Assembly (NCBI RefSeq): GCF_902460355.1
Contig: NZ_CABPTO010000001.1
Coordinates: 620,001 to 684,000 of the forward strand
DNA from: Streptococcus sp. Marseille-P6264
Lineage (GTDB): Bacteria > Bacillota > Bacilli > Lactobacillales > Streptococcaceae
Direction: 5' to 3'
Length of the DNA: 64,000 nt
Below, in pieces: positions 54,283 to 63,401 of this stretch. The position numbers and the translations under genes were made by a program. The notes below the pieces were generated by a model, which worked only from the letters and a program-made list of their open reading frames with translations, did not search any database and was not told the DNA's origin. Positions within the stretch are counted from its first letter, which is position 1. Every line of letters starts with the position of its first letter.

Positions 54283-54972
54283 TTAAAGTGAGTTCACATC
54301 AACCTTGATACCAACACCTTGAGTAGTTGTGATAGTCAAATTTGTTACGTAAGTTCCTTTAGCTGTAGCTGGTTTTGCTTTTTGGATTGTTTCGTTGAAC
54401 GCTTTGAAGTTTTCAACCAATTTTTCAGCTTCAAATGATACTTTACCGATGATTGCTTGAACGTTACCTGCACGGTCAGCACGGTAAGTGATCTTACCAC
54501 CTTTAGACTCTTCAACTGCTTTAGCAACATCCATTGTTACAGTACCAGTTTTAGGGTTTGGCATCAAGTTACGTGGTCCAAGGACACGTCCAAGACGTCC
54601 AACAAGAGCCATCATGTCAGGTGTAGCGATAACTACGTCGAAGTCCAACCAACCGTCGTTGATTTTTGCAACAAGGTCATCTTCACCAACAAAGTCTGCA
54701 CCTGCAGCTTTTGCTTCTTCAGCTTTTGCACCACGTGCAAAAACAAGAACGCGTGAAGTTTTACCAGTACCGTTTGGCAATACCATTGCGCCACGGATTT
54801 GTTGGTCAGCTTTTTTAACGTCGATGTTCAAGTTGTAAGCAACTTCTACAGTTGCGTCGAATTTTGCAAAGTTAGTTTCTTTTGCAAGTGCTACAGCTTC
54901 TTCTACGCTGTATGCTTTTGTGCTGTCGATTTTCTCAAGTGCAGCACGAAGTTGTTTGCTTTTTTTAGCCAT
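54283..54972 (-). CDS. rplA: 50S ribosomal protein L1
   Basis: A 229-residue L1 stalk protein. Seen: [24 protein letters not shown] (in part: [16 protein letters not shown]), LPNGTGK, the L1 signature [21 protein letters not shown] and C-terminal [12 protein letters not shown]. In other bacteria L1 also represses its own operon by binding the leader. RBS AAGGAG precedes the ATG; codon use is strongly biased, as in highly expressed genes. It follows rplK by 96 nt. Confidence 0.98.
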
Positions 54973-55068
54973 TTTCTATTCTCCTTGTAAGTGGTTCAAT
55001 CGATTTTCATCTCCCACGTCACTTCTCGAAATGATGAAGTCTTGCGGGTTATATTGGGGTGTTATTGA

Positions 55069-55494
55069 TTAGTCAACAACAGTGAATCCCATAGAACGAG
55101 CAGTACCTTCGATCATACGCATTGCAGACTCAATGTTTGCTGCGTTCAAATCTGGCATCTTAGTTTCTGCAATTTCTTGTACTTGTGCACGAGTAACTGT
55201 AGCAACTTTCGTTTTGTTAGGTGTACCTGATCCTTTTTCAACACCTGCAGCTTTTTTCAAAAGAACAGCAGCTGGTGGTGTCTTTGTAACGAAAGTAAAT
55301 GATTTGTCTTCGTATACTGAGATAACAACTGGAATGATCATACCAGCTTGGTCAGCTGTACGAGCGTTGAACTCTTTTGTGAATCCCATGATGTTGATAC
55401 CAGCTTGACCAAGAGCAGGTCCAACCGGTGGAGCTGGAGTAGCTTTACCAGCAGGGATTTGCAATTTTACAAGTTTTTCGACTTTTTTAGCCAT
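55069..55494 (-). CDS. rplK: 50S ribosomal protein L11
   Basis: A 141-residue protein of the GTPase-associated centre. Seen: [27 protein letters not shown] near the N-terminus (in part: [17 protein letters not shown]), and the C-terminal RNA-binding domain [16 protein letters not shown]. First gene of rplKA; AAAGGAGGATTT gives a strong ribosome binding site. Confidence 0.98.
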   Translation of the reverse strand: MAKKVEKLVKLQIPAGKATPAPPVGPALGQAGINIMGFTKEFNARTADQAGMIIPVVISVYEDKSFTFVTKTPPAAVLLKKAAGVEKGSGTPNKTKVATVTRAQVQEIAETKMPDLNAANIESAMRMIEGTARSMGFTVVD

Positions 55495-55547
55495 TTTTAA
55501 ATCCTCCTTTGTGGTTTTGGCGGTAATTAGAGATTTTTACCTCCCAC

Positions 55548-55600
55548 AAGTATGCTTTTTGCATACTTTTCTATTATACACTAATCTTTTCAAAATGCAA
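55548..55600 (-). promoter_or_regulatory. rplK promoter with hairpin at the transcript 5' end
   Basis: Minus strand: -35 TTGCAT (55600-55595), 16 nt, -10 TATAAT (55578-55573). The transcript would start close to AAGTATGC-(5)-GCATACTT (55568-55548), a stable 5' hairpin. The leader then runs about 70 nt to rplK. It may stabilise the mRNA; whether it takes part in L1 autoregulation cannot be told. Confidence 0.7.
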
Positions 55601-55643
55601 GAAAAATTCTTATATTTTCTCGTTTTTATGGTAAAATGGTTAC

Positions 55644-55991
55644 ATGGTATTATTAAAAATTGCTTCTGTATTATTTATCTTTTTAACACTTATCTTATCG
55701 ATTATCGCGGTGAAGGTCTTCAAGCTAAGAAAATTTGGCTTGAATTTTGCAGATTTGGCTTTCCCTTTTTTTGCCATGGAGTTTTATATCATTTCAGACA
55801 AGGCCTTCTACCATAGTCTTTTGCCTCACCTATTATTCGTCTTGTCTGGCCTAGCTATTGCCATCACAGCCTATTTTCTTAGAAAAAAACGGACTTTCTA
55901 CTATCCTAAGTTCTTTAAATTCTTCTGGCGGGCTGGTTTTATCTTGACTTTCTTTATGTACCTAGCCATGGTCATCGCCCTCTTTTTATAA
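55644..55991 (+). CDS. DUF3397 family membrane protein
   Basis: A 115-residue protein with about four membrane helices and little else; the motif AFPFFAMEFYIISDKAFYHSLLPHLL (in part: FFAMEFYIISDKAFYHSLLP, residues about 43-62) matches DUF3397 of lactic bacteria. Function unknown. A TAAAAT box (55632-55637) lies 6 nt before the ATG and there is no Shine-Dalgarno, so its mRNA is probably leaderless. Confidence 0.82.
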   Translation: MVLLKIASVLFIFLTLILSIIAVKVFKLRKFGLNFADLAFPFFAMEFYIISDKAFYHSLLPHLLFVLSGLAIAITAYFLRKKRTFYYPKFFKFFWRAGFILTFFMYLAMVIALFL

Positions 55992-56005
55992 ATGTAAACC
56001 ACAAC

Positions 56006-56035
56006 CCATCGGTCTGTACTGACCGATGGTTTTTT
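56006..56035 (+). terminator. Terminator of the DUF3397 gene
   Basis: CCATCGGTC-(6)-GACCGATGG followed by six T. Confidence 0.92.
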
Positions 56036-56098
56036 CATACGCGCATCTTACGAGTCATTCTTCTGTTGAGAAACGAAGACCTTCCGATTCTCTTAGTC

Positions 56099-56485
56099 TT
56101 ATTCATGAATCTCTAGAGGCAGGCCATCGGGATCAAAGAAGAAAGCCATCTTACGGCCGTCAAAGTCGTCATAGCGCAATTCGGTATGGGGAATCTCCAA
56201 TCGGTCAAATTCCGCTAGCGTTTCTTCGACATCCGTCACTCGGAAGGCCAGATGTCGCAATCCAGTATGCTCTGGAGCTGGCAAGGCTGGCCTCTTGGGA
56301 GCCTCTTCCTTGATGAAAATTTCCAGCGTCAAATTTCCCTTGCGGACATTAAAGAGAATGTCCTGCTTGTCGGGGCGATGGTGCTCATCCAGCATGTCAA
56401 AGCCCAGCTTTTCTACATAAAAATCCTTAGTCTTGTCATAATCATGGCCAATAATCGCAATATGGTGAATGCTATCTAGTTTCAT
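56099..56485 (-). CDS. VOC family protein (GloA2/YaeR-like)
   Basis: A 128-residue single-domain glyoxalase-fold protein. Seen: IHHIAIIGHDYDKTKDFYVEKLGF (in part: HHIAIIGHDYDKTKDFYV), with metal ligands likely His7-8, Glu in LTLEIFIKEEAPKRP, His in LRHLAFRV and Glu in GLPLEIHE. This resembles the uncharacterised YaeR/SMU-type lactoylglutathione-lyase-like proteins. Substrate unknown. Lies after the ftsK terminator. Confidence 0.85.
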   Translation of the reverse strand: MKLDSIHHIAIIGHDYDKTKDFYVEKLGFDMLDEHHRPDKQDILFNVRKGNLTLEIFIKEEAPKRPALPAPEHTGLRHLAFRVTDVEETLAEFDRLEIPHTELRYDDFDGRKMAFFFDPDGLPLEIHE

Positions 56486-56514
56486 AACTGTTTCCTTTCA
56501 TTCCTCAGTAGAGA

Positions 56515-56543
56515 AAATCTGCCGGCTAACTGCTGGCAGATTT
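56515..56543 (-). terminator. Terminator of ftsK
   Basis: Minus strand AAATCTGCC-(11)-GGCAGATTT then TCTC; strong stem with a weak T run. Confidence 0.7.
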
Positions 56544-56590
56544 GTATTTTCAGGATATTATTCTTGTTAACCAACTGCTCGGGAAAATGT

Positions 56591-58888
56591 TTAACTTGTC
56601 TGCAACACTTTTCTCGGCTTGGTTCCTTCGGCCGGCCCGATAACGCCTGCTGCTTCCAGCTCTTCCATGAGACGAGTAGCCCGATTAAAGCCGACCGAGA
56701 GTCGCCGCTGGATCATAGAGGCGCTGGCTTTCTGAGTCTCGATAACCAAGGCCTTGGCTTCCTCAAAGAGAGGATCGCCTTCATCATCGCCCCCGCCAGT
56801 ATCCAAATCACTTTCAGATACTTCGCCAGGATCAAAATTATCATCATAGTCAGCTTCAGCTTGATTCTTGACAAAAGCTACGATTCGCTCTACATCTTCA
56901 TCTGAGATAAAGGAGCCCTGCAGACGGACTGGATGATTTTCATCAATCGGCTTAAAGAGCATATCGCCACGTCCCAAAAGCTTTTCCGCTCCATTCTCAT
57001 CCAGAATGGTCCGGCTATCTGTCCCACTAGACACAGCAAAGGCAATCCGAGAGGGGACATTGGCCTTGATTAAGCCCGAGATAACATCTACAGATGGCCT
57101 CTGGGTAGCCAGAATCATGTGAATCCCAGCCGCACGCGCTTTTTGTCCCAGACGTATAATAGCGTCTTCCACTTCCTTGCTGGCCACCATCATGAGGTCA
57201 GCCAGCTCGTCCACGATGACGACGATTAAAGGCAGGGGCACCTGCTTGTATTCTGATTGGGCATTGTACTCGGCTACTTTAGCATTGTAGCCGGCAATAT
57301 TACGGGCACCGACCTTGGAGAAGAGTTCATAGCGGTTTTCCATCTCGTCCACGACCTTCTGCAGAGCGCGGCTGGCCTTGCGAGGATTGGTCACAACGGG
57401 GATAAGCAAGTGGGGAATGTCATTATAAACGGACAGCTCCACCATCTTAGGATCCACCATCATAAACTTGACTTCATCCGGTCTGGCTTTCATGAGAATG
57501 CTGGCAATAATACCGTTGACGGCCACAGATTTACCAGATCCAGTAGAGCCCGCCACCAAGAGATGGGGCATCTTAGCCAAGTCAAAAGAACGGACAGAGC
57601 CGTTGACAGCTTTTCCTAGAGGGATTTCTAAGAGCTTACTAGCATCCGTCTTAGACTGCTCCCAAAGTTCTCGGAAGGTCACGGTCGCAATTTCAGAGTT
57701 GGGCACTTCGATCCCGACAAGAGACTTCCCAGGAATTGGTGCCTCAATCCGCACATCTTTGGCAGCAAGAGCGAGAGCCAAGTCATCCGCCAGATTGGAG
57801 ATCCGATTGACCCGAACGCCGACAGCTGGCTTAACCTCGTACTTGGTGACAGAAGGCCCGATTTCAGCCCGCTCAACAGTAACCTTAATCCCAAAACTAG
57901 CAAATGTTTCTTCCAAAATCTTGATGTTTTCTCGGACAATCCGCTTTTCTTTAGTCTGGTTCTTAGGCTTGTCAGGCGCAAAGAGATTGATGGTCGGTAA
58001 TTTATAATCTAGACTTTCTTTGGTCGTAAAATCTACCTCTACGTCCGCCTCTGCTTCTTCTATTTCCTCGTCTCGGTCAAAGTCTAGCGGCTCATGAGGA
58101 TTATAGTTTCCCTCTTCAGCATAGTCCGCCTCGTCAAAGTCCATAGGCGAATAGGACAAGTCCTCGGCATCTAGAATCTCTCCCGTTTCAGGATCCACTT
58201 CAGCTTCTGCCTGCTCTACCTCAATGGCTTGCATAGCTGCCTGTGCAGCTTTCTCCTCCTGCTCAAGAAAACGGAGCTGACGTTTTTCTTCCTCTTTTTC
58301 TCTCCAATTTTGGAAAGCCACGCTAAATTTCTCAGCAAGATCATAAAGCGACCATGGACTCATGAGCAGGGCCCCCAGCAAAATCAGGAGCAGCCCGATA
58401 AAATAAGAACCGATATTTGAAAAGAGAAAAGAAATCGGAGCATAAAGAGCCGCCCCAATCAGTCCCCCACCAGCAAATGAGGTAACTTTAAAGGCCATCA
58501 AATCTGTCAGGACTCGCGTAAGCGTAGTGGATAAAACCTGCCCTTTCAAATGCAAAACATGAACAAAATAGGCTTGAAAAATTAAGCTGAGTCCTAAGAA
58601 AAAGCTGATAAAGCCAGAAATCTTTCCCTCATGTTTGTGCAGCCACTTAAAGAAAAAGAGATAAAACAAGGCAGCTAGAATCGCCACATAAGCCAGACTC
58701 CCTACCAGAACCCGAATTAAGTTATAAATGGTGACGCCAAAAGCCCCCAGCTTCAAAGCAGCAAACAACAAAGCGATAGCCAAAACAAAGGTGACTATCA
58801 TACGTCGAATCGCTTTCTGTCTTTCTAATTCCGCTTTTGTCGGCCTTCTCGTAGTCCGACTGTTTCTTGTATTTTTCTTATTTGCCAT
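56591..58888 (-). CDS. ftsK: DNA translocase FtsK/SpoIIIE
   Basis: A protein of about 765 residues that pumps chromosome DNA through the closing septum. Seen: four to five N-terminal membrane helices (about 30-190), an acidic linker to about 300, the motor domain with Walker [16 protein letters not shown], Walker [14 protein letters not shown], and the C-terminal gamma winged helix [23 protein letters not shown] (in part: [15 protein letters not shown]). [10 protein letters not shown] is taken as start; an ATG three codons earlier overlaps the -10 box. Probably leaderless. Confidence 0.95.
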   Translation of the reverse strand: MANKKNTRNSRTTRRPTKAELERQKAIRRMIVTFVLAIALLFAALKLGAFGVTIYNLIRVLVGSLAYVAILAALFYLFFFKWLHKHEGKISGFISFFLGLSLIFQAYFVHVLHLKGQVLSTTLTRVLTDLMAFKVTSFAGGGLIGAALYAPISFLFSNIGSYFIGLLLILLGALLMSPWSLYDLAEKFSVAFQNWREKEEEKRQLRFLEQEEKAAQAAMQAIEVEQAEAEVDPETGEILDAEDLSYSPMDFDEADYAEEGNYNPHEPLDFDRDEEIEEAEADVEVDFTTKESLDYKLPTINLFAPDKPKNQTKEKRIVRENIKILEETFASFGIKVTVERAEIGPSVTKYEVKPAVGVRVNRISNLADDLALALAAKDVRIEAPIPGKSLVGIEVPNSEIATVTFRELWEQSKTDASKLLEIPLGKAVNGSVRSFDLAKMPHLLVAGSTGSGKSVAVNGIIASILMKARPDEVKFMMVDPKMVELSVYNDIPHLLIPVVTNPRKASRALQKVVDEMENRYELFSKVGARNIAGYNAKVAEYNAQSEYKQVPLPLIVVIVDELADLMMVASKEVEDAIIRLGQKARAAGIHMILATQRPSVDVISGLIKANVPSRIAFAVSSGTDSRTILDENGAEKLLGRGDMLFKPIDENHPVRLQGSFISDEDVERIVAFVKNQAEADYDDNFDPGEVSESDLDTGGGDDEGDPLFEEAKALVIETQKASASMIQRRLSVGFNRATRLMEELEAAGVIGPAEGTKPRKVLQTS

Positions 58889-58895
58889 AACTTTC

Positions 58896-58901
58896 ATTAT
58901 A
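58896..58901 (-). promoter_or_regulatory. -10 box of ftsK next to its start codon
   Basis: Minus strand TATAAT, seven nt before the ATG at 58888, with a TTTAGA-like -35 16 nt upstream. Transcript start would fall on or next to the ATG; no Shine-Dalgarno. Confidence 0.65.
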
Positions 58902-58926
58902 CCATATTTTAAGATCTTCTAAAGAG

Positions 58927-58954
58927 AAAACTAGCTGCCTTTTGCAACTAGTTT
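58927..58954 (-). terminator. Hairpin after the frameshifted pspC gene
   Basis: Minus strand AAACTAG...CTAGTTTT with inner TGC/GCA pairs, followed by CTCTTT. It ends about 26 nt before the ftsK -10 box. Confidence 0.6.
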
Positions 58955-58959
58955 CCGCT

Positions 58960-59141
58960 TTATTCTTCTGGCAAAATCAACCAGAAAATGAGGTAGGGAA
59001 GAAGTCCAATCCCATAAGCGAAAAAGGAGACTCCCCAGATGACACGGATGATGACCGGATCTATATTAAAATACCAGCTAGGCCGGAGCAAACTCCCGCA
59101 ATGATTTTATCATCAGCACTTCTTGTTAAACGTCTTGCCAT
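58960..59141 (-). pseudogene. PspC domain gene with a single-base frameshift
   Basis: ATG at 59141 (AAGGGGG upstream) reads MARRLTRSADDKIIAGVCSG then LAGILI and stop. One base back, the frame continues YFNIDPVIIRVIWGVSFFAY, then LLPYLIFWLILPEE and TAA at 58962-58960. Joined, this is a complete PspC domain of 61 codons; the usual motif GLAxYFxIDP is restored by one extra T near 59079. The span is 182 nt, one short of 61 codons. Either a real inactivating deletion or a sequencing error. An intact PspC gene is at 31463. Confidence 0.8.
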
Positions 59142-59273
59142 AATCAAGCCCCCTTCAAACGAACGACAAATTTTTATCAAACGCAACCAATGATTCTCAT
59201 CTTATTTTACCATAATTTTTCCTCAAATAATTGTCGGAACTTCATTATCGTCTTCAAAATCTTCGACATTTTC

Positions 59274-59720
59274 TTAATCAGGGAAAGGTTTCTGGATACG
59301 TCCTAGGATAAAATGCGAGAGCGAACCAACCAGCAGAAAGTTGATCGGAAAAGCCATGATAAAATTTGTTCCCAAAGCTCCCAAATAGCTTTCCATTGAC
59401 AAGTCCACACCATTAAAAAGCAGGCCATAGACTGACATCAATGATACCATCATGAGCACCATACCTCCAGATATGACCGCAATCTTTTGCCAGCGCTTGT
59501 GATAGTCTTTCAAAAAGTGGAAGGACAGCCCTTTGACCAAGGCTCCTACTAAAAGAACATCTAATAAAAAGGCCGTTATAAAACCAGATAGATAGTCAGC
59601 AGCTAAATTTCCTAAAGATACACGGCATAGTAGATAGAGATTCCAAATGGACATCCCCAAGGCCATCATACTACACATGGGCAAGGTTAAGAAGATAGCT
59701 TCTTTAAAATTTCTCGGCAT
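59274..59720 (-). CDS. DUF2798 family membrane protein
   Basis: A protein of about 148 residues with four membrane helices in two similar halves: each has a helix pair ending in a conserved block (LPMCSMMALGMSIWNLYLL and VSLMSVYGLLFNG; GFITAFLLDVLLVGALVK and NFIMAFPINFLLVGSLS). The internal repeat of the xFxxxFxxxxLLVG(A/S)L helix is characteristic of DUF2798. Function unknown. The ATG start at 59720 has GGAG five nt upstream; a GTG two codons earlier is less likely. Confidence 0.82.
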   Translation of the reverse strand: MPRNFKEAIFLTLPMCSMMALGMSIWNLYLLCRVSLGNLAADYLSGFITAFLLDVLLVGALVKGLSFHFLKDYHKRWQKIAVISGGMVLMMVSLMSVYGLLFNGVDLSMESYLGALGTNFIMAFPINFLLVGSLSHFILGRIQKPFPD

Positions 59721-59877
59721 AAACACTCCATTTCTGATGGATTACATTCATGCTAGCATAAATATTTTTGTCTCGTAAGCAAAATTTTCAAGAGAATATT
59801 TCCATAGCCTGAGATTGGTAATCCTTAGTTATTTTTGCTAGACTAAGTAGAAGAAAAGTATCGAAAAGGAGAAAACC

Positions 59878-60297
59878 ATGCGAGCAGGTGTGATTATTTA
59901 CAATCCTTTCTTAGACAAGATTTTACTGATTCACCGCTGGAAGGACGGACAAGAGTATTTCGTGATTCCCGGTGGAACTATCGAGCCTGGAGAAAAGCCT
60001 TTAGAGGCTGCCTTACGGGAAATGAAAGAAGAAGTCGATCTGACCTTTTCTGCCGACCAACTATGCACAGCTTTTTCCCTTAATAATCAGGGCAAAGAGG
60101 AGTATTATTTCTACACCGAACTATCTACGGCTGATACACCCCTCATGCAGGGTGAGGAAGCCCAGCGCAGTAGTCTCCAAAACATTTACCAGCCCAAATG
60201 GGTCAGCTTGCAAGAACTTTACAACTACAATCTGCGTCCAGAAATCCTTAAATCGCTACTCTTGGAATTTCTGACGCAGGAAAGTTTGAAAAACTAA
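59878..60297 (+). CDS. Nudix hydrolase
   Basis: A 139-residue protein. Seen: the Nudix box GGTIEPGEKPLEAALREM followed by KEEVDL (GX5EX7REUXEEXGU with Asp for the last Gly), near residues 36-58, after an N-terminal beta strand AGVIIYNPFLDKILLIHRW. Likely hydrolyses a nucleotide-sugar or damaged nucleotide; substrate unknown. GAAAAGGAGAAAACC precedes the ATG. Confidence 0.86.
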   Translation: MRAGVIIYNPFLDKILLIHRWKDGQEYFVIPGGTIEPGEKPLEAALREMKEEVDLTFSADQLCTAFSLNNQGKEEYYFYTELSTADTPLMQGEEAQRSSLQNIYQPKWVSLQELYNYNLRPEILKSLLLEFLTQESLKN

Positions 60298-60352
60298 GGC
60301 ACTTATAGTAAAATAGCAATAGTTCATAAACTTATGCATAGAAAGGTTATTT

Positions 60353-61147
60353 ATGAAAAAAATCATTCTTTTTAGTCTTTTATCTGCACTTGCTCTGACA
60401 GGCTGCTCCACTAAAGAAGATTCTACTACCAAGTCCTCCAGCGCTCCTAAGCAGTCTTCTGCTACCGATACTAGCTCTGAGGCAGCGGAAGCTCAAAAAC
60501 TCCGTGAACAGTACAAGGATGCCATGACCAATGAGAATGCCAACTTCCCACAACTATCTACAGAAGTTGCTGAAGATGAGGCTGAAGTCAAGATTATCAC
60601 AACACAAGGAGACATTCGCCTCAAGCTGTTTCCTAAATACGCTCCTTTAGCTGTCGAAAATTTTCTGACACATGCAAAAGAAGGCTATTATGACGGTGTG
60701 ATTTTCCACCGCGTTATCAACGACTTCATGATTCAGACCGGCGATCCTAAAGGAGATGGTACGGGTGGCGAATCCATTTGGAAAGGCAAGAATGAGGCTA
60801 TTGACTCAGGAAATGGCTTCAAGAATGAATATTCTCCTTACCTCTACAACTTGCGCGGTGCACTAGCCATGGCTAATGCTGGAAAAGACACCAACGGCAG
60901 TCAATTTTTCATCAACCAAAGCAAGAAAGACTTATCCAAACAATTACCGACCGACACCTTCCCAGCTAAAATCATTGAAGCTTACAAAAACGGCGGAAAT
61001 CCAAGCCTTGACGGCGGCTATACCGTCTTTGGTCAAGTCATTGAAGGAATGGACGTAGTAGACAAAATCGCTGCCACAGAAACTGGCGATAAAGATAAAC
61101 CCAAAACAGATATTAAAATCGAAAAGATTGAAATTATAAAAGAATAG
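60353..61147 (+). CDS. Cyclophilin-type peptidyl-prolyl isomerase lipoprotein
   Basis: A 264-residue surface lipoprotein. Seen: signal peptide with lipobox LTGC (Cys19), Ser/Thr-rich linker to about 50, then a cyclophilin domain with YDGVIFHRVINDFMIQTGDP, GSQFFIN and the DGGYTVFGQVIEGMDVV block. It matches the SlrA-type lipoprotein of streptococci, which helps fold exported proteins and affects adhesion in pneumococcus. Ends before a strong terminator. Confidence 0.92.
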   Translation: MKKIILFSLLSALALTGCSTKEDSTTKSSSAPKQSSATDTSSEAAEAQKLREQYKDAMTNENANFPQLSTEVAEDEAEVKIITTQGDIRLKLFPKYAPLAVENFLTHAKEGYYDGVIFHRVINDFMIQTGDPKGDGTGGESIWKGKNEAIDSGNGFKNEYSPYLYNLRGALAMANAGKDTNGSQFFINQSKKDLSKQLPTDTFPAKIIEAYKNGGNPSLDGGYTVFGQVIEGMDVVDKIAATETGDKDKPKTDIKIEKIEIIKE

Positions 61148-61211
61148 GACCAGAGTCAACTCGAGTTCTAGTCATCTTATGAGTTATGCCTTAATAGCAA
61201 CAAAACAAACA

Positions 61212-61241
61212 ACCAGTCCCCAAAAACGAGGACTGGTTTTA
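61212..61241 (+). terminator. Terminator of the cyclophilin gene
   Basis: ACCAGTCC-(10)-GGACTGGT then TTT. Confidence 0.85.
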
Positions 61242-61346
61242 CTATGCATTTTTCTAATTATCCAGCAGCTCAACTCCACTTTTAAAGTGAAGTATATAGC
61301 TTCTAACTTTTGAGAATAAGGTAGATGCTGAGTCTGCAATTAGATT

Positions 61347-62129
61347 TTACTGGACATAATTACCACCTGTAAAATGATAATACTCTTCCAGTGTGAGACC
61401 AGATTCGGAAATTTCCTTGGCCTCTTTTCCTACATAGCGTAGATGCCAACTTTCAGGCACATAGCCAGTAGAAGCCTCCTTGCCAACAGGATAGCGTACT
61501 ACAAAACCATATTTATAGGCATTGTCCAAGAGCCACTGACTAGCCCCAGCTTCTTCAACCAGATTGCCGCTACTATCAATTAAATCAAACGCTAAACCAG
61601 TTTGGTGCTCACTGTAGCCCGGTCTTGCCGAATAGCGATCAGCCGCAGCTTGCCCATCTCGATTCACATAACTTTGATAAAGGCCTACCTGAGTTTGGTA
61701 GCTACGAAAACCGCTATATTGGTTGCTGATAGGATAACCTTTGGACTGCATATCTGCGATTAACTTAAGTAATTCTGCTTTAGCAGTTGGATCCTCACCT
61801 GGATTGTAATCAGCTGATAATGGATAGTGTTTATTGGCGATGACTATTTCGTCATATTTCCCTTGAACGCTATAATAGCTTCCGTTGTAAGAAACATTTT
61901 TATCGACAGTTACGTCCTGCTTTTGCTCCTTCTTAGACTCCGCACTATCCGATTCACTCCTCGTATCTTGGCTAGATGACCGATCTTTTTCACCCTCTTT
62001 TTTTTCAACAGATACCTTTGAGCTACTTGCTTGCTTGTTTGTACTACTTTCAGTCTTGTCTTTAGCTGCTGAGCAAGCACTTAAAACCAAGACTGACATT
62101 GCTAGAAAAATAAGTTTATTATATTTCAT
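61347..62129 (-). CDS. VanY-family carboxypeptidase lipoprotein (LdcB/DacB type)
   Basis: A 260-residue lipoprotein. Seen: lipobox LSAC (Cys19), a Ser/Lys-rich linker to about 75, then a VanY domain with Zn ligands in SARPGYSEHQTGLAFDLID (SxHxxGxAxD) and ESWHLRYVG (WHxR). Streptococcal LdcB/DacB cuts L,D bonds of trimmed stem peptides in peptidoglycan; D,D activity is possible. Last gene of the envelope cluster, 9 nt after the TcaA-like gene. Confidence 0.9.
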   Translation of the reverse strand: MKYNKLIFLAMSVLVLSACSAAKDKTESSTNKQASSSKVSVEKKEGEKDRSSSQDTRSESDSAESKKEQKQDVTVDKNVSYNGSYYSVQGKYDEIVIANKHYPLSADYNPGEDPTAKAELLKLIADMQSKGYPISNQYSGFRSYQTQVGLYQSYVNRDGQAAADRYSARPGYSEHQTGLAFDLIDSSGNLVEEAGASQWLLDNAYKYGFVVRYPVGKEASTGYVPESWHLRYVGKEAKEISESGLTLEEYYHFTGGNYVQ

Positions 62130-62138
62130 TGTATCCCA

Positions 62139-63401
62139 CTAACTTTCTGAAACTTCAATATTATAGATCACAAAAGAATTTCCAGCCGGCTTCAAATAGT
62201 AAGTTTTATTTTTACGATTGACACTATTTGGAGTATTATCCATATAGTGCACTGTGTAGTCCTCATAAGTCGTTACAATATAAGAACCATTTTCCTCCCG
62301 CACATCACGGATATCCAAGGCTCCTGGATCGTAATAATCAATTTTCGCCTTCTTGACACCGCCACCTGTAGTCCACTCAACCATTTCTTTGTATACTGGA
62401 CTAGAAGTGTCGTAGTATTGAGCGTAGTAATTAGAACGATTAGAAACCGATCTGAAAATAGCACTGCGATATTCACTAAGGAAATTGGTGATTTTTGCCT
62501 TGTTAGCTTCTAGCTTTTTAGCTTCTTCGTCCTTTTCTTTGATCTTATCTGTCACTTCTTTAGGTAAAGATAAAGCAACATCAAGCGTATCTCCCTTGAC
62601 AACAATACTTTCCTTGTTGGTTACAAAAGTGTTATCAGCAACAACAAACTTAGCATAAACTTCCAGTTCTTGATGTGGTACAACTTGAATATCTGTTTCC
62701 AAGCTACTACCAATTTCCTTTCCATTTACAACAATTTTAAGGTCTGTTGCATTTGAAGCTTCTGCTGGCAGAATAACCTTCAATCGTTTCTTTTCAGATT
62801 TAAGATCCAATTTAATTTCATTATTCTTAGCAGTTGCTAAATCAAGCTGAATCTTACTCTCAATTTCTCCGACTTCCGTCTTACCCTTGAGGGTGAATTC
62901 CTGCCTGATAAAATGATATTTGCCAATATTCGTTTCAGCATTCTTATTCAAAGGAAGGCTTTTCTTATCTCCTGCTTTGATGCTCACATTGTCTAAGTTC
63001 GTGTTAACCTTAACCTCTACTGGATGGGCTACTATTTGATATTCCTGAAAAATTCCAAATTTTTTGCTCTTTTCAGTCACACCTAAAAGTTTATTCTGAT
63101 TGTCATCAATATAAGCTGATTTGCCCTTTGACTTAGCAATGTTGTCCAGCTCGGTCTCAATATTGATTTCTTGACTTTCTAAGTGTTCGACTAAAGCCCT
63201 CGCATCTGCGCGTGTCCACTTATCTGAATTCGTAGAGAGAAGGTTTGCAATTCCATCATAATCCTTTTTAGTAACTGCTTTTGCAAAATCGTCCGTCACT
63301 ACTTTAACACCTGTCACCGAGCTCAAATAAAGAAAGGCTGCCACCAAAACAGAAAGCAAAATCAAAGGAAAAGCAAGTAACATGACTTTCTTCTTTGACA
63401 T
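62139..63401 (-). CDS. TcaA/YvbJ-like membrane-anchored protein
   Basis: A 420-residue protein with one N-terminal membrane helix (about 6-28) and a large outer part built of TcaA-type domains: an NTF2-like start (FAKAVTKKDYDGIANLLST), beta-rich middle repeats with LPLNKNAET and VVNGKEIG, and a C-terminal NTF2-like domain. It lacks the N-terminal zinc ribbon and cytoplasmic part of TcaA. No Shine-Dalgarno precedes its ATG (only A-rich sequence), and its frame is joined to the upstream gene by a -1 slip, so it may be made as the C-terminal part of a fusion. Confidence 0.82.
   Translation of the reverse strand: MSKKKVMLLAFPLILLSVLVAAFLYLSSVTGVKVVTDDFAKAVTKKDYDGIANLLSTNSDKWTRADARALVEHLESQEINIETELDNIAKSKGKSAYIDDNQNKLLGVTEKSKKFGIFQEYQIVAHPVEVKVNTNLDNVSIKAGDKKSLPLNKNAETNIGKYHFIRQEFTLKGKTEVGEIESKIQLDLATAKNNEIKLDLKSEKKRLKVILPAEASNATDLKIVVNGKEIGSSLETDIQVVPHQELEVYAKFVVADNTFVTNKESIVVKGDTLDVALSLPKEVTDKIKEKDEEAKKLEANKAKITNFLSEYRSAIFRSVSNRSNYYAQYYDTSSPVYKEMVEWTTGGGVKKAKIDYYDPGALDIRDVREENGSYIVTTYEDYTVHYMDNTPNSVNRKNKTYYLKPAGNSFVIYNIEVSES

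Noticed and set aside
58942..59193. 83-codon plus-strand open frame
   Set aside because: It is the antisense of the frameshifted PspC gene, which has family motifs on the other strand.
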